Source: Ettlia oleoabundans | Lineage: Eukaryota > Chlorophyta > Chlorophyceae > Chlamydomonadales | Direction of reading: 5' to 3' | Length of the DNA: 33,520 nt | Assembly: GCA_019693395.1 (NCBI GenBank) | Contig: JAAMXP010001406.1 | Location: 1-33,520 of the forward strand | Part shown: positions 10,615-21,236 of the stretch, piece by piece | Position numbering within the stretch: position 1 is the stretch's first letter | How the letters are laid out: each line of letters starts with the position of its first letter | Program-made: the position numbers and the translations under genes | The notes under the pieces: generated by a model | Told to the model about the DNA's origin: nothing | Database searches by the model: none | The model's input: only the letters and a program-made list of their open reading frames with translations

Positions 10615-11745
10615 ATGACCACTGTTGGCGAAGCTCCCGGGGCTGCGACGACCCAACCTCGCACACAGCAGCCTTCTACCACCACCGTTTCTCCCTCTGA
10701 CAATGCTGGACACTCTGCCTTCGCCCAAGCTCACCTTCCAGAGGAGTTGTTCACCGGCCTAAGCCCGGCGGCACAGTGGGGCAGCTTTGGGCACGGCCGC
10801 CCGCCTATCCCGTCGTCAGGGGGCGTTAGCGCCAGGGGCCCGCCAGTCAGCACAGCTCACGGCGCTCCTGTGAAGGTGCATCATGCTGACTACGCGTGGG
10901 ATCCCATAAAGGTGAGTGTCAGCCGCTATTAAAGTGAGCGGCAGCCGACGTTCTCGACGTCAACTCCGCACTTGGAAGTAGGTTCCTCCGCAACTAAGTA
11001 GGTCTGTCTGCTTCCAGCAAACGCTCCTAAGCGCCTGCCTTGAACTATGCATAAATCCACCTTACACGTGCATATAATGCGGTTACTGGCATATTTTGCG
11101 AATTGCAGGCGCAAGGCAGTTGGCAGGGTGAGCCTCTTGAATCACCCAAGCCCCACGACAAGGTTGTTGGTGAGTTGATATATTCAGGTGTTCAGATTCA
11201 CTGGAATCTGGATGTGTGTGTTACATAACCCCGCTACTTAGGCCCTACTGAACCTGGGCAGGGGAGCCGTGCCGGCCGACTCATAACCGTGCCTGCGGGT
11301 ATAGCCGGCAGCCAAGGGACACCCCTCCCTTGACCTGCCAGCAGCCAAGGGACACCCCTCCCCTAGCCTGCTGTCCGTCCTGCCGGACACGCAACCCCTA
11401 AACCTCAGTGAGGGGGGAACGTGTTGATCCTCGGCAGCTTAGGTGAGTTAGACCGTCAGTGGCCAACGATTCGCAGGTGTTATGCGTTCAATACAATTGC
11501 CCACCACAAGCAGTACTAGGGCAAAGCCCGTTCCCCGCTGTCACTGCCAATCAGATTAGAGTTTGGATGGATATGTGTTCCCAACTCTCTGCAGTGCCTT
11601 GGACCTCAGGCACACAGACTTCCTATATCCTAACTGGCTGAGTTTCCTGCGTTTGTCTCAATGGTCGCATGCAGGCGTGCGCAGTGGCTCTCTGAGCCGC
11701 CTCCACAGCAACGGCCCCAGTCACCTGGAGTTCCCTCTCTTCTAG
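10615..11745 (+). CDS. Orphan protein, tandem paralogue A
   Basis: Three exons: 10615-10911, 11109-11169 and 11675-11745 (TAG), giving 142 residues. I recognise no known family. The N-terminal part is Pro/Thr/Ser-rich and probably disordered. Conserved blocks shared with gene B are HLPEELF, a RPP motif, APVKVHHADYAWDPI plus AQGS, and the C-terminal RSGSLSRLHSNGPSHLEF. No signal peptide, membrane segment or Cys motif is seen. Exons 2 and 3 have exactly the lengths (61 and 71 nt) and phases of those in gene B. That conservation between diverged copies is the best evidence that this is a real gene. A TGTAA at 12307 could end its transcript after a long 3' UTR. Function unknown; the RS/SLSR-rich tail might be a phosphorylation target (inference). 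Confidence 0.72.
11308..11362. repeat. Two-copy direct repeat in gene A intron 2
   Basis: A 22-bp segment at 11308-11329 recurs identically at 11341-11362, offset by 33 bp. It lies in the second intron of gene A. Confidence 0.85.
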
Positions 11746-12748
11746 TGGCTGGATCTTGACCCTCAGCCACCAGCAGTGCTGTTAGAACACTGCTAACAGC
11801 TCAAGCTGTGCATTCGCTTGATAACCCTGCTAGGTGAAACTTGTTGTTGCACCCGTGGCATTCCTCATCCTTGCAGCATTTCCCCGCCCATCAGCCTGCT
11901 CAGTGGTGCCAAGGTTGGACCGCACCTGTGCAATCTCTCTTATGCTGCCCTCCTCCACTGAGTCTTGCAGGCAGGTACCATGGCAACCTTGTTGCATTCG
12001 GCAGTTGCATGCGGTGACTATCTTTCCTATCTTTGTGTTTCACGCCTGCAACAGCTGGCAGTCGTGAGTTGCCACCGCATGAATGTGCTATGCACGCATG
12101 TCTGCTCTGTGTGCCATATTTCTCTCGTCTGACAGACTCTTTGCTGTACAACTCGTGCCTGATCCCACTTGATGTATTGTTAGTCCTCCCGCTGTTGCAT
12201 GTGGAATTGCCTTGCAGTTTTGCTGTAGGTGTTGATATCGTGTGTGTGCCTTCCTTACGAGTCCAGCCTGAGTTTCAAGTTCTGCGCCTTCAATGTACCA
12301 GACCTATGTAAGAAGAAGAAGAATCTTAGGATTGCAGCCTTCAGCTTTCCAGCTGTAGCCTTCAGCCTTGCAATTCACTCACACTCCAAGCAAGGTCTAC
12401 CAGTCCTGATTACAGAAGGTTGCATCCCACCCAGCAACATAAGCATCAGCAAAGGCCATTGGAGGCACAAACAGGTTGCAATCCATGTCGTGGACCATGC
12501 AGGCAGCTGCCCGTCTCCAGCTGCCTGGTGCCGGCTCCTGCCGGTTTTGGCGAAGCCGGTTTGTTGACGCGTGTTGCGTGCGCAGTACCCGCTGCCTGGC
12601 GAGCAATACCAGTGGCAAATGGTAATGCAAGCCAGTTGACCCACCTGCTGCTCTGCCACCTGCACCGCCCCAGCCAGTTGGCACTTGCACAGGTGCACTT
12701 GCAGATAGGTTTATCTACCAGGATAAGGCAGAAACGAGTAAGGGACAG
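11746..12748. other. Unresolved stretch between the paralogues
   Basis: After gene A there are several short open frames on both strands, but none gives a convincing exon chain. The most protein-like plus-strand piece is near 12258-12310 (ESSLSFKFCAFNVPDL, followed by a GTAAG that is also part of a TGTAA). Another possible exon is near 12585-12620. This may be the 3' UTR of gene A, upstream exons of the frame at 12749-12954, or both. Confidence 0.4.
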
Positions 12749-12954
12749 GCCCGTCTGCTGATGCCTTCATGCAAGCTGTCGGCAAGCTTGGCAGCTTGAT
12801 CGGGAGCTACACAATGACCCGAAAGGTTTTCCGGCAGGTGCCGAGCTGGCGCCAGGTGGGCAATGCTGTCAAGGTGGCCCCGCACCCAGTCCGCAACCTT
12901 GTCGCCGCTCACGTCCCTCTGATCAAAGGGTATACGGAGACACAGCTTTCTTGA
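12749..12954 (+). CDS. Possible terminal exon of a hypothetical protein
   Basis: An open frame on the plus strand encodes about 68 residues including MQAVGKLGSLIGSYTMTRKV, then RQVPSWRQVGNAVKVAP, and stops with TGA at 12952-12954. Third codon positions are mostly G or C, unlike the antisense frame over the same bases, which favours this strand. An in-frame TAA at 12739-12741 blocks extension upstream, so either the ATG at 12769 starts a 61-residue protein or an intron ends at the AG at 12747-12748. I recognise no family and see no TGTAA downstream. It could be a small gene, the last exon of a gene spread over 11.8-12.7 kb, or chance. Confidence 0.3.
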
Positions 12955-13260
12955 GGACATTGGTAATCATATTGGTAACCTTCCTGAAAAAGGTCCACCT
13001 GGCCCCTGAGCCTCACACCATCTAAGACGCTGCCAGGTACGCTGGATGGTGCTTGGCCTTGAGGGTTACCCTTCAGGATGCTATTGCAAAATGAGGGCCT
13101 AGCTCGAAGCTGCCAAAGGACGCGTTAAGGTACTCCAGGTCAGGTTTACTTAACATTCTCTTCAAGTCTCTAGCCAGATTGGTGCTGTCATGCTGCTAGC
13201 ACAATGTTCTCTATTTTCTCTCATCCTCTGCTCTGCCAAACCGGACCTGTTGCAGCGCCC

Positions 13261-14115
13261 ATGGGCACTGCCATCGGAGTGTGCGAGCCTCCCTCCCCCC
13301 ACTCTCCCGCTGAGAAGCCTTCCACAAACCTTGGAGCGCCTTGTGAGACAGTAGGGACCTCGGCCTTTGCACACACGCACCTGCCAGAGGAGCTCTTCTC
13401 CGGCCCGGGACTGGCGGCGCACCGTGGCGGCGTGCGGCACAACCGCCCGCCGCTGGCTGCCGCCAACAGCGGCACCGGCCCAGAACGTGGTGCAGGCCAT
13501 GCCGGAGGACTTATGCGGCGCTGTGCCCCTGTTAAGGTGCACGGAGCAGATTTCCAGTGGGACCCAATACAGGTGGGTGCAGCAGGCGTGCGGCACCTCG
13601 TTCCAGGTGCCAGTTGACGCGCGGACACCAACAGCCTGCAGGCAGAACCCAAAGCAAGATCCCAAAGCATTCCACCTTGTCGTGTTCCTTCAGCAACCCT
13701 GCTTTCCTCCAAGTTTCAGCCACTGAAGTCGATCTCAATATGTGTGATTTACCCACTGGATGAGTAGCTGTGACCTTTCCTACCTCAGCTGTGCCGTTCT
13801 GTCCTTCTGCAGGCACAGGGCAGCCGGCATGAGGATCCGCTCGACCTGCACCAGCTCCGAGACCAACTCAACGGTGAGTGCCCCTCCATACAGTTTGTGC
13901 GTAATGGTCAATCATGTGCCTTCATTCTAGAGCAGGAATCGTTGAGATGAATTGCGCAGTGGTTGGCGACCATGCTCCTGGAGTGCTCCTCGCAGAAAGA
14001 GTTGCCCAGAAATGGTTTACTGCCCTCACTGTCTGTGGTTGAAGGGATGCGGAGCAGCTCGCTCAGCCGTTTCCACAGCAGCGGCCCCACACACCTGGAA
14101 TTTCCGCTCTACTAA
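13261..14115 (+). CDS. Orphan protein, tandem paralogue B
   Basis: Three exons: 13261-13572, 13813-13873 and 14045-14115 (TAA), giving 147 residues. It aligns with gene A along its length: HLPEELFSG, the RPP motif, APVKVHGADFQWDPI, AQGS, and the C-terminal RSSSLSRFHSSGPTHLEF. Exon 2 and 3 lengths (61 and 71 nt) and the intron phases (0, then 1) match gene A exactly. An in-frame ATG exists at 13204, but 13261 is preferred because it is where the gene A start falls when the two similar leaders are aligned; in gene A the upstream ATG is absent. No known domain, signal peptide or membrane span is visible. TGTAA at 15066 is the first downstream poly(A) candidate, implying a 3' UTR near 1 kb. Function unknown. 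Confidence 0.72.
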
Positions 14116-14562
14116 AGACAACCACCTGGCAGGTGTCTATCTGATGGAGAAAGTGTCCTGCATGCTGTCCCCTTGACTGGGGCTCTTGCTATGGTCAGGC
14201 TATGTGCATGCATCGCAATACCTTGCTTGTTGGCACAAGCAGTCTTATCATGCCGCCAGCCTACAGATGCATGCCTGCACTTCCCTTGCTTCTCCCAGCC
14301 CTAACCTTCACCTCAAGCTCTACAACAAGCTTGCAACTGAACTGCTTGAGTTGCTGCTTAGCCACTGGCCTCTGCCTGGAATGCTATGGCCTACAAGATG
14401 CTTGCACATCAAGATCCCCTGCTTACCTACCAAACCGCTACAAGATTTTCTTACCAACCGTCTCTGAAACCCTTGCTTACCAAGACACCTGCTCAACAAG
14501 ACATTCCACCACAACTGTTTTTGTGAAGTGGCTAACCACAACCTTTCTGCTTGGCTTTCAAG

Positions 14563-14599
14563 CTCTCACTGACTTTCCAAACTCTCACTGACTTTCCAA
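14563..14599. repeat. Two-copy 18-bp direct repeat
   Basis: CTCTCACTGACTTTCCAA occurs at 14563-14580 and again at 14582-14599, one base apart, in the likely 3' UTR of gene B. Confidence 0.9.
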
Positions 14600-14781
14600 T
14601 GTGATCAAAGTGTTCTCAGCGAGCACACGTATGGTGCCACGTTGTTGGCAAGCGACGTGACGCCGCACGTTGCATGTGCTCGTGTCCTTACCACTGCTCC
14701 AAAACAAAATGCATTGCTTTTGAGTAGTTGACATGTCGCCTTCAGACACATGTATGTACAGCTTCGCCGCATGTGAGTTGA

Positions 14782-14786
14782 TTACA
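14782..14786 (-). promoter_or_regulatory. TGTAA poly(A) candidate for the coiled-coil gene
   Basis: TTACA on the plus strand reads TGTAA on minus, about 365 bp beyond the stop codon of the coiled-coil gene. It is the nearest such pentamer I found downstream. Confidence 0.35.
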
Positions 14787-15065
14787 GTCACGCCAAGCCG
14801 GCCATCTGGCCACCTATTTTCTCATTCTGGGGCCTTGAGTTTTGATACCATCCGCTTTGCATGCGCCATGTTACTTCCAGCCTTTGTCTCCTGACATCAA
14901 ATGTGTGCGCAATTCACACGCTATGAGCCTGCTTTAAAAAGCCAGAGGCAGAAGCTGCCTGGCTTGGCCGCCCACATCACACTCAAATTCTGTCCCCACT
15001 GCCGCACACCCAGTTTTCCCCCTCAACAGTCCTCGTTCCATGCTTGATTCCGGCCTACTCCGTTT

Positions 15066-15070
15066 TGTAA
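15066..15070 (+). promoter_or_regulatory. TGTAA poly(A) candidate for gene B
   Basis: First plus-strand TGTAA after the gene B stop, about 950 bp downstream and 80 bp before the stop codon of the opposing coiled-coil gene. Confidence 0.3.
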
Positions 15071-15151
15071 GTCACGACTGTTCAGCTTTCCTCACAATTA
15101 GATGTCTCACAGTTAGATCCAGTTAGGCTATTTGAAAGAAAGCTACGCAAC

Positions 15152-18100
15152 TTAAATTTGCAGGTCGCCCAGTGCGCTGCGCAGGGCAGCCTCCAGCCCG
15201 GCAATATCAGCTTCAACGGTGGCCAGAGCGGGCACCGCTGGGCTGCTCTGCAGCGACCGTGCAGACGGAAGCTGCTGGCCCGTGCTGCCAGCGGGTGCTG
15301 CTGCCTGCTTGCTTGGGGAGGCCGGCCTTGATGCTGTGCACTGCGGGCTGCTGCGGCTGCTGGTTGGCAGCCAGGTATCCTTTCCACCCACAGCAGGAAT
15401 GCTCCAAGCTTCTCCGCTGCCGCTGTTGTAATCCCACGTGTCAGCCCCATCAACTGTTGCTGCGGCCGCTGTGTCTGCCACTCCATCACCATAACCCCCC
15501 ACCCAGGCTTCGGCAGCATCTGCCGCAGCTGTCGCAGCATCCAGCAACGACGTGAGCCGCTCGCTGGCCCCCGGCAAGTAACTGCCTGCCCCGGCGTTGC
15601 TGCCCTGTGCATCCCATCCGGCATCGCCGCTGGAAAAGCCGTCTGCCGCTGTCGCCTCCCAGCCACTGCTGCTGCCATAGAAATCCGACCCGTACTGGGC
15701 ACCCCCATCTCCATCCGCATACAACAGGCCCTGCGCAGGAGCCTCTCCAGCCTCCACCTCAAAAAACCCAGCTGCTGCCGCCGACGCCGGTCCTGGCCCT
15801 GGCCTGCTGCTCACTAGGTCCAGGGCTGACCGAATGTCGGCCTGCTGCTCCCTTATCGTGGCTTCCAGCTGCTGTATCGTCTGCTGCTGAGTGGCAGCCA
15901 GCTTGTCCTTGGCAGACAGAGAGGCCTGCAGCCTCAGATACATGACCAGCACATCATGCACAGCACAAGCGCAGCAGACCACAGGACTAGGTAGCTTTCT
16001 GCTGGTAGGCTTTGTGTCTAGCTGACAGGCAGGCTGGCTGGCTGGCTGTTGGGCACGCTTTTTCTTGCAACAGCGGCTGCTACCAAACTAAGACGAGGAA
16101 GCAAGCAGGCAGGAATCGAGACCAGGTGTCGAGTCATGTGACAAGCATGCAAGCCAGACCCACCCACCTGCAGCTGCGACACTGCCCGCTGTGAGTCCTG
16201 CAGCCGTGCTGCCAGCTCAGCACAGCGCCGCCGTAAACCCTCCACATCACTCTGCAGCCGGTCAGCCTGGCTCTGCGAGCAGGCAGACAGGCAGGCAGGG
16301 CAGACAGGCAGGTAGACAGATGAGCAGGCAGGCAAGCACCTTCAGGCAGCGACTAGTGGTTCACATAACCCTGGCGGATGTCACCAGTAGCCTAAGCCAC
16401 AGCCTGCCAAGCCAGCCGGCAGCTGCAGGCCAATGTGTTGCTGAATACAGCAACCCTCGCAGTGCCCACAGTGCTGCTACCTAGCGTTCTGCATGTTGCA
16501 ATTTGCTACTGACAGCCCCTTGCTGACGTCAACACAAGATCAAAGCATTAGGCACACCTGGACTTGGGTGCTGGTTGCAAGTGACTGTGCCTCCTGCGTG
16601 TGCAGCTTCGCAGCAGCCTCTGCAAATGCCGCCTCGTGTTTCGCCGCAATGCCACGCCACTTGGCCACCTGCGCCAGCATGAGACGGTCAAGCGGATGCT
16701 GGTCAGCATGCAGCACACATGTGTGCCAGTTCAGGCTGCTGTATCACTTCCTGCTTGCTCTGTTTGCTTCCAGCCTGAATCCACAAATTCGGAGGGCAAA
16801 CCAGCATGCCAGGATCCAAACGGGCCTGAATGAAGCATTGGTTACACCAACACATGCCACACTTGCCTCCTCCTGCAATGCTGCTCGCTCCCGTGCCCCA
16901 ACCGCCAGCTTCTCTTTCAACACATGCACCTGTCCCTGCAGAGCCTGTGCCGCTGCCCTGTACTGCGGTACCACCGCATCCAGCTGCCGCATAGCTTCCT
17001 CGACCCTGCCACTACCTGACCTGCTGCCAGAGCCACCACCGCCGCTGCTGCTGGCCTCTGCTGCTGCTCCTCGATGCCGCGCCTCCGCCACAGCGGCTCG
17101 CAAGCGTTGCACCTCTGCTGCCAGCCGCTCCCTCTCCTGCATGTCAGAGCTGCTGCTTGCACCCGCTTGGGCTGCTGCAGCGGCCGATGTTGCTGTCGTT
17201 GGGCGGCCGCTGCCCAGGCTGCCAGCGTCTGCGGAAGATGGAGGGGTTGGGCCGGCATTGGCGGCGCTGTTCTGATCCTGCCATCTAACCGACTTGGTGC
17301 TGCCATCAGGCGCCGTGAGCAGCAGGGGAGCTGCGCTGTCAGGCAGACCATCGCTGCTGTTGTTGCCGCCAGAGAAGAGCGCTGCAAGCTGCGACAGTCC
17401 GGCAAATATGGTTAAAAACTGACAGTGCAGCTGCTCTGGGTTGCCTGCCCGGGTTGCAGCCGATCGGCTGCTGGCACTCCCGCCAGGCAGCGGAGATTTG
17501 AGTGCTGGCAGGGCATGCTGTCCTGCTGCACTCGAGGCTGCAGCCACAGCCAGGGGCATGGCAACCGCCTGAAGGCCCTGGACTAAGCTGTGCATCCGCT
17601 GCACTTGGCGGTGGGCTACCAAAGAGCGCTGATGCAACGAGTGCTCCACCTCAGCAAGGCGCCCACGGACCGCCTCCAGCCCGCCCCGACTCTTGGCTGC
17701 TGCCGCATCTGCCCGTTCTCTTGCCGTGCGCAGCTCCTGCTCAAGCTTGCTGCATATTCCAGCAAACGAGACAAACAGCGACGGCACTGCAATCAATGAG
17801 CCCAGTCTATGAAGTGTTTCGCCATGCAACTGGTCATGCATTGGGCGACAGTGAGCGTCGGATGCAGCTTCAAGGCTAAATGAGGCATGCCTGGGCCCAG
17901 CAAGTAGAGCTTAGAAGCAGCGTCCACAGTTGATCTCTGCTCACATGTTGCAGTAGGTCAGCTGCTTCACTTCGGATTGAGCTGCCGTCGCCGCTTCGCC
18001 GCATGACTTGGCATGCGCGGCCAGCCGCTCCCGTTTCTTCTCCTCCTGTCTCAGCGCCTCGCGAAGTGCGCCTACGTCACGTGTCAGGCTGCGCACCTGC

Positions 18101-18372
18101 TGGCGAGCGTTGGAAGTAGACGAGGCGAGAAATAAGGGCTTGGGCCTCAGCAGGCAAAGGCAGCGGTGGCGACATCACCGGAGGCGCGGTAGACGTCAGC
18201 AGCTGTGCGACGATTAGCGGGCGCTATGACGCTCTAGGGCTCAATAACTTTCGATACTGAGTGGCACAAAGGAGCCCAGAATTAGCACTCCGCGCGCCGT
18301 CTCCCACCGCAACCACCCTCCCGGCAGCAACCGGGTCATGCCCACCTGTGCCTGAAGTTTGTTTGACTCCAT
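15152..18372 (-). CDS. Coiled-coil protein with Ala/Ser/Gly-rich disordered regions
   Basis: Six exons in transcript order: 18372-18346, 18096-17945, 17749-16861, 16698-16558, 16272-16168 and 15925-15152 (TAA), about 695 residues. The start (MESNKLQAQ) runs straight into heptad-rich sequence: VRSLTRDVGALREALRQEEK, then KLEQELRTARERADAAAAK. Further coil segments are RLAAEVQRLRAAVAEARHRG, RLQSDVEGLRRRCAELAARL and QQTIQQLEATIREQQADIRS. Between them lie low-complexity stretches rich in Ala, Ser, Gly and Pro; the last about 200 residues are acidic and Gly/Ser/Ala-rich, ending in a short helix (VEADIAGLEAALRSALGDLQI). No catalytic domain, membrane span or targeting peptide is seen. This layout suits a scaffold or cytoskeletal/centriolar protein, but that is inference. 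The exon 3 donor (16861, alternative 16863) is uncertain; 16861 keeps phase with exon 4. Confidence 0.68.
16279..16336. repeat. Degenerate CAGG/CAGA tetranucleotide tract
   Basis: A run of CAGG, CAGA and TAGA units fills the intron upstream of the coiled-coil exon at 16272-16168, immediately before its acceptor in transcript direction. Confidence 0.8.
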
Positions 18373-18862
18373 TCTAATCGCTCATGGACCTCCCGCCGCG
18401 AACCAGGGCGCTGAAAGGCAGGCAATGCGGGAGTAACTGTCGAGCCGCGAGAGAGTTTGGGCAGAAGATGGCTGAAACAACGACAAAACCACCCGGGAGA
18501 TAACTCCCGACCGATACTTGTGTGGATATCCTTTCATAATTTCTCATGCTGCTGCAGTACCCCGTACCGCCCTGCCTTGACGTCACCTCATGGCGCCCTG
18601 GTCCAGCTGGTGCAGCAGCAAGTGTTCGCAACGATTGAAATGTGATGAGTAACCCATTCACTACAACCACAATCTAGGTGTTAATGATAAAGGCCTATCG
18701 CCAAGGCGCCACAAGTACGGTGCAAGCAAGCGAAATTGGAACAGCCGCGGCATTAACCACGCAGCTGCTGCTGCAGACTGCAGCACATATGAACGCTATT
18801 TTGCTCTCTAACTGGTTTCCGACCTGCACATACATATCAAGAGATAATACGATGCCGATTGA
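18373..18862. other. Intergenic region between coiled-coil gene and isomerase
   Basis: This 490-bp stretch should contain the promoter and 5' UTR of the coiled-coil gene (minus, start at 18372) and the 3' UTR of the isomerase (stop at 18865-18863). I see no coding frame of note. No separate minus-strand TGTAA was found here apart from the one overlapping the isomerase stop. Confidence 0.5.
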
Positions 18863-21236
18863 TTACAGCCGGCTCTGTGCAGCCTTCTTCTTGCCCCCAG
18901 ACAGCCGCTCCAGCACTGCACCCAGCTGTTCGACCACCGGTGGCGAGCTGAGCAGTTCCCAGGCGCCGTCAGCTTCTGGCCCAGCATAGGTCACCCATGC
19001 CTCTGCAAAGTCACCCCGCAACTTGCTCTTGGTCTCCTGCAGGGCATCAACTTGGACCGTCATGGCATGCTTGGCAGCTGCACCACAGATTGCGTGCACC
19101 CATGAACTGAAGCAGCCCATCTAGGTTTCGTGGCTGTCCATGGCCTGGCATACAATACAGAAACGGAAAAGAATCCCGTCCCCCTGCTGCCTCACCGCTC
19201 GACTCAAGTCAGGGGCCTTCAGCATCCGCGCCATCGCCCCCTCTGCCGCCGCCTGCAGCAAGGCCAAGCACAGAGCCGCCAAAGGTCGCCCCAAGTAGTT
19301 TGCAAGCCTGCGTCCGCCTGTGGCAGCGCTGTCCCCATGACATTCCAAGGGACCAGCTTGCAGCATCAGGGTATGAGGCAGGCTAGCACCACACTAGGCA
19401 GCCAGCCAGCAAGCCCTATGGCATGCCAGGCAGCAGGGATGCACGCAGGGCACACACTTTACACAAGCAGGTGCTTGGTGGACGCAGCCAGCCAGCCAGC
19501 CAGCCAGGCAAGAGCAGCAACCATCGTGGAATACACGCGCACCATCAGTCCCTCCTTGGGCACCACATCGTCAATCAGCCCCAGCTTTTTCGCCTCTGCA
19601 GGCTGCAGCATCACCGCAAACTGCAGCAGCTTGTCGGCAGGTCCAGCGCCGATGAGGCGAGCCATTAGCCCTGCACCAATGGGTGGGGAAGCACCAGGTG
19701 GGGCAGTGTACTGCATGTTAGATGAGTCGACAGTGTAAAACAAGACAGCCAGTTGCTGAGCTGAACTGCTGCTCGTGCCGTAGTTGCATGCCTTCACTGG
19801 AGATAGTTTACGAGAAGAAAGCGCTTGCGGGCCAGCTATTCCTTGGATTAAGCACCAGCGCACCTCCCCACATCTTGGGCACAGAGATGCCTAGAGCCAC
19901 CTCATTCAAGCCTGCGAAGATGATCAACAAGAAGATGAGCTTCACAGCAATACGTCGAACCCATGCACACGGATCAAGCCCGATGATGCAGCATATCTCC
20001 ATCACCTGCCCAATTGAATCCCTTCGCAGACAGCACTGCGCATTAGCCTGTACAAGAACACTTGCCCCAACAATGCTGCAGCGCACACCCATGCCACCAC
20101 CCACCAATGCTCCCATCCTCAGTCATGACTCGATAGTCGCAGCACATGGCCAGGCAGCAGCCGCCTGCGGGGCAGGCACCTGCAGTCAAATCGACAGTGC
20201 GGGGGCAACCCAGGGTTGGCGCTGAGCGAGCTTGGAGAAAATAGAAGGATGCAGCGTTAACAAAACGCGAACACCTCAGCCCAGCTCCAGTAAAAAAAGC
20301 CAGATCCGGTGTTCACCGCGAATGGCAGCCACTGTGACCAGCGGGGAGGCATAGAGGCGTGCCAGGAAGCGATTGCTCACTAGCCAGAACTCCCTGCGGT
20401 TGCGGCGGCAGCAGTCGATTGGGGGACAGGGCATGGTGAGCTAATTGCATAAGGACAAGAGAGGTGATGTGTGGCGGCCAGCCTGGCGAGAAAGCTTCCA
20501 AGCTCATCTTCCCGCGTTCAGCTGTCAGTACAATCCCAACCTGCCCACCCCCATGCTGCAGCTTGCAGCAAAATTTGTGCCGCCCTTTGACTGCTATACA
20601 CCTCACCTGTACCGCTCTTTGCTGGTCAAGGGTGCATAGAGTTCATTAATGTCGTTGCCAGCAGTGAACACGTCTCGCTTGAGGCCGGAGCAAAATATCA
20701 CGCCACGCACCTGGTATAAAGTGCCAATGCTAAGGCAGGTCATGAAGTTGGGCATGCTGGAGGCAGTTGAAGCATATCGAGAACCGCCCATTGTGCGACA
20801 TGGACAAGTTAGGTTTCAAGGGCAGCGGACCGGCCCGTACACCACAGCCCGTAGTATGCAACTCATGGGGAACTTACAACACCTTGACAAGCAAAAAGCC
20901 TGTCTCTGGACAAGGGCCAAGCAGCAAGGAGACCCTGGCCAGAGCGGGCAGCACTCCAGATGCCCCCTCAGGACTGTCTCCGGCAGGCAACGTGGTCAAA
21001 GGGGAGCCTTGCTGCAAGCCTGTCAAATCTGACAATGGAGCTTGCCGTCTGCCACGTGTTGAGAGGCAGCATGCTGCAGCACCCACCTGCGGGTCGCTTT
21101 CCAGCTGGTCAAGCACGGCCGTCAGCTGTCGCCAGAAGTCAAGGTTCATGGTGTTGACCGGCTCACGGCACAGCACCACCAGTGCGTAGCCCCCAGAGCG
21201 GCGTTCAATGCGCAGGTACGCACCCTGGCCTGACAT
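18863..21236 (-). CDS. Peroxisomal enoyl-CoA delta isomerase (ECI1/DCI-like, crotonase fold)
   Basis: Eight exons in transcript order: 21236-21087, 20710-20607, 20393-20317, 20179-20105, 19911-19864, 19670-19543, 19252-19196 and 19036-18863 (TAA), giving 270 residues, the usual size. It moves cis-3 or trans-3 double bonds to trans-2 so that unsaturated fatty acyl-CoAs can enter beta-oxidation. Crotonase landmarks are present: REPVNTMNLDFWRQL near the start, oxyanion-hole segments FTAGND (65-70) and CPAGG (113-117), and IGLNEVALGI carrying Glu139 at the place of the catalytic Glu of ECI1-type isomerases. The C-terminal tripeptide SRL is a PTS1 peroxisome signal, preceded by the basic stretch GGKKKAAQ. 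The ATG at 21236 is used because the longer open frame upstream lacks an ATG. All phases agree. The TAA overlaps a TGTAA. Confidence 0.88.
19485..19508. repeat. (CAGC)n microsatellite in isomerase intron
   Basis: About six CAGC/CAGG units lie just inside the intron after the exon ending at 19543, near its donor in transcript direction. Confidence 0.85.

Larger units (their letters stand above)
14116..15151. other. Convergent 3' region of gene B (+) and the coiled-coil gene (-)
   Basis: About 1 kb separates the two stop codons. Open frames on the plus strand (up to about 130 codons at 14202-14591) show no recognisable protein and have weak G/C bias at third positions, so I read this as untranslated sequence. 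The poly(A) candidates on the two strands (15066 on plus, 14786 on minus) are crossed, so the transcripts would overlap if both are used. Confidence 0.5.

Noticed and set aside
12715..12960. Minus-strand frame opposite 12749-12954
   Set aside because: Its third codon positions lack the G/C bias seen in the plus frame over the same bases, and no flanking exons fit.
13204..13260. Upstream in-frame ATG of gene B
   Set aside because: The segment aligns with the untranslated leader of gene A, which has no ATG there, so 13261 is the better start.
16279..16336. Possible CRISPR-like spaced repeats in the CAGG tracts
   Set aside because: These are simple four-base repeats in introns of a eukaryotic gene, with no spacer structure.
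16493..17275. 260-codon plus-strand frame
   Set aside because: It is antisense to the coiled-coil exon and Cys/Ala/Ser-rich with no family signal. The minus-strand frame has heptads and consistent splice phases.
18863..18867. TGTAA overlapping the isomerase stop codon as poly(A) signal
   Set aside because: It would leave almost no 3' UTR. More likely a chance match formed by CTG-TAA.
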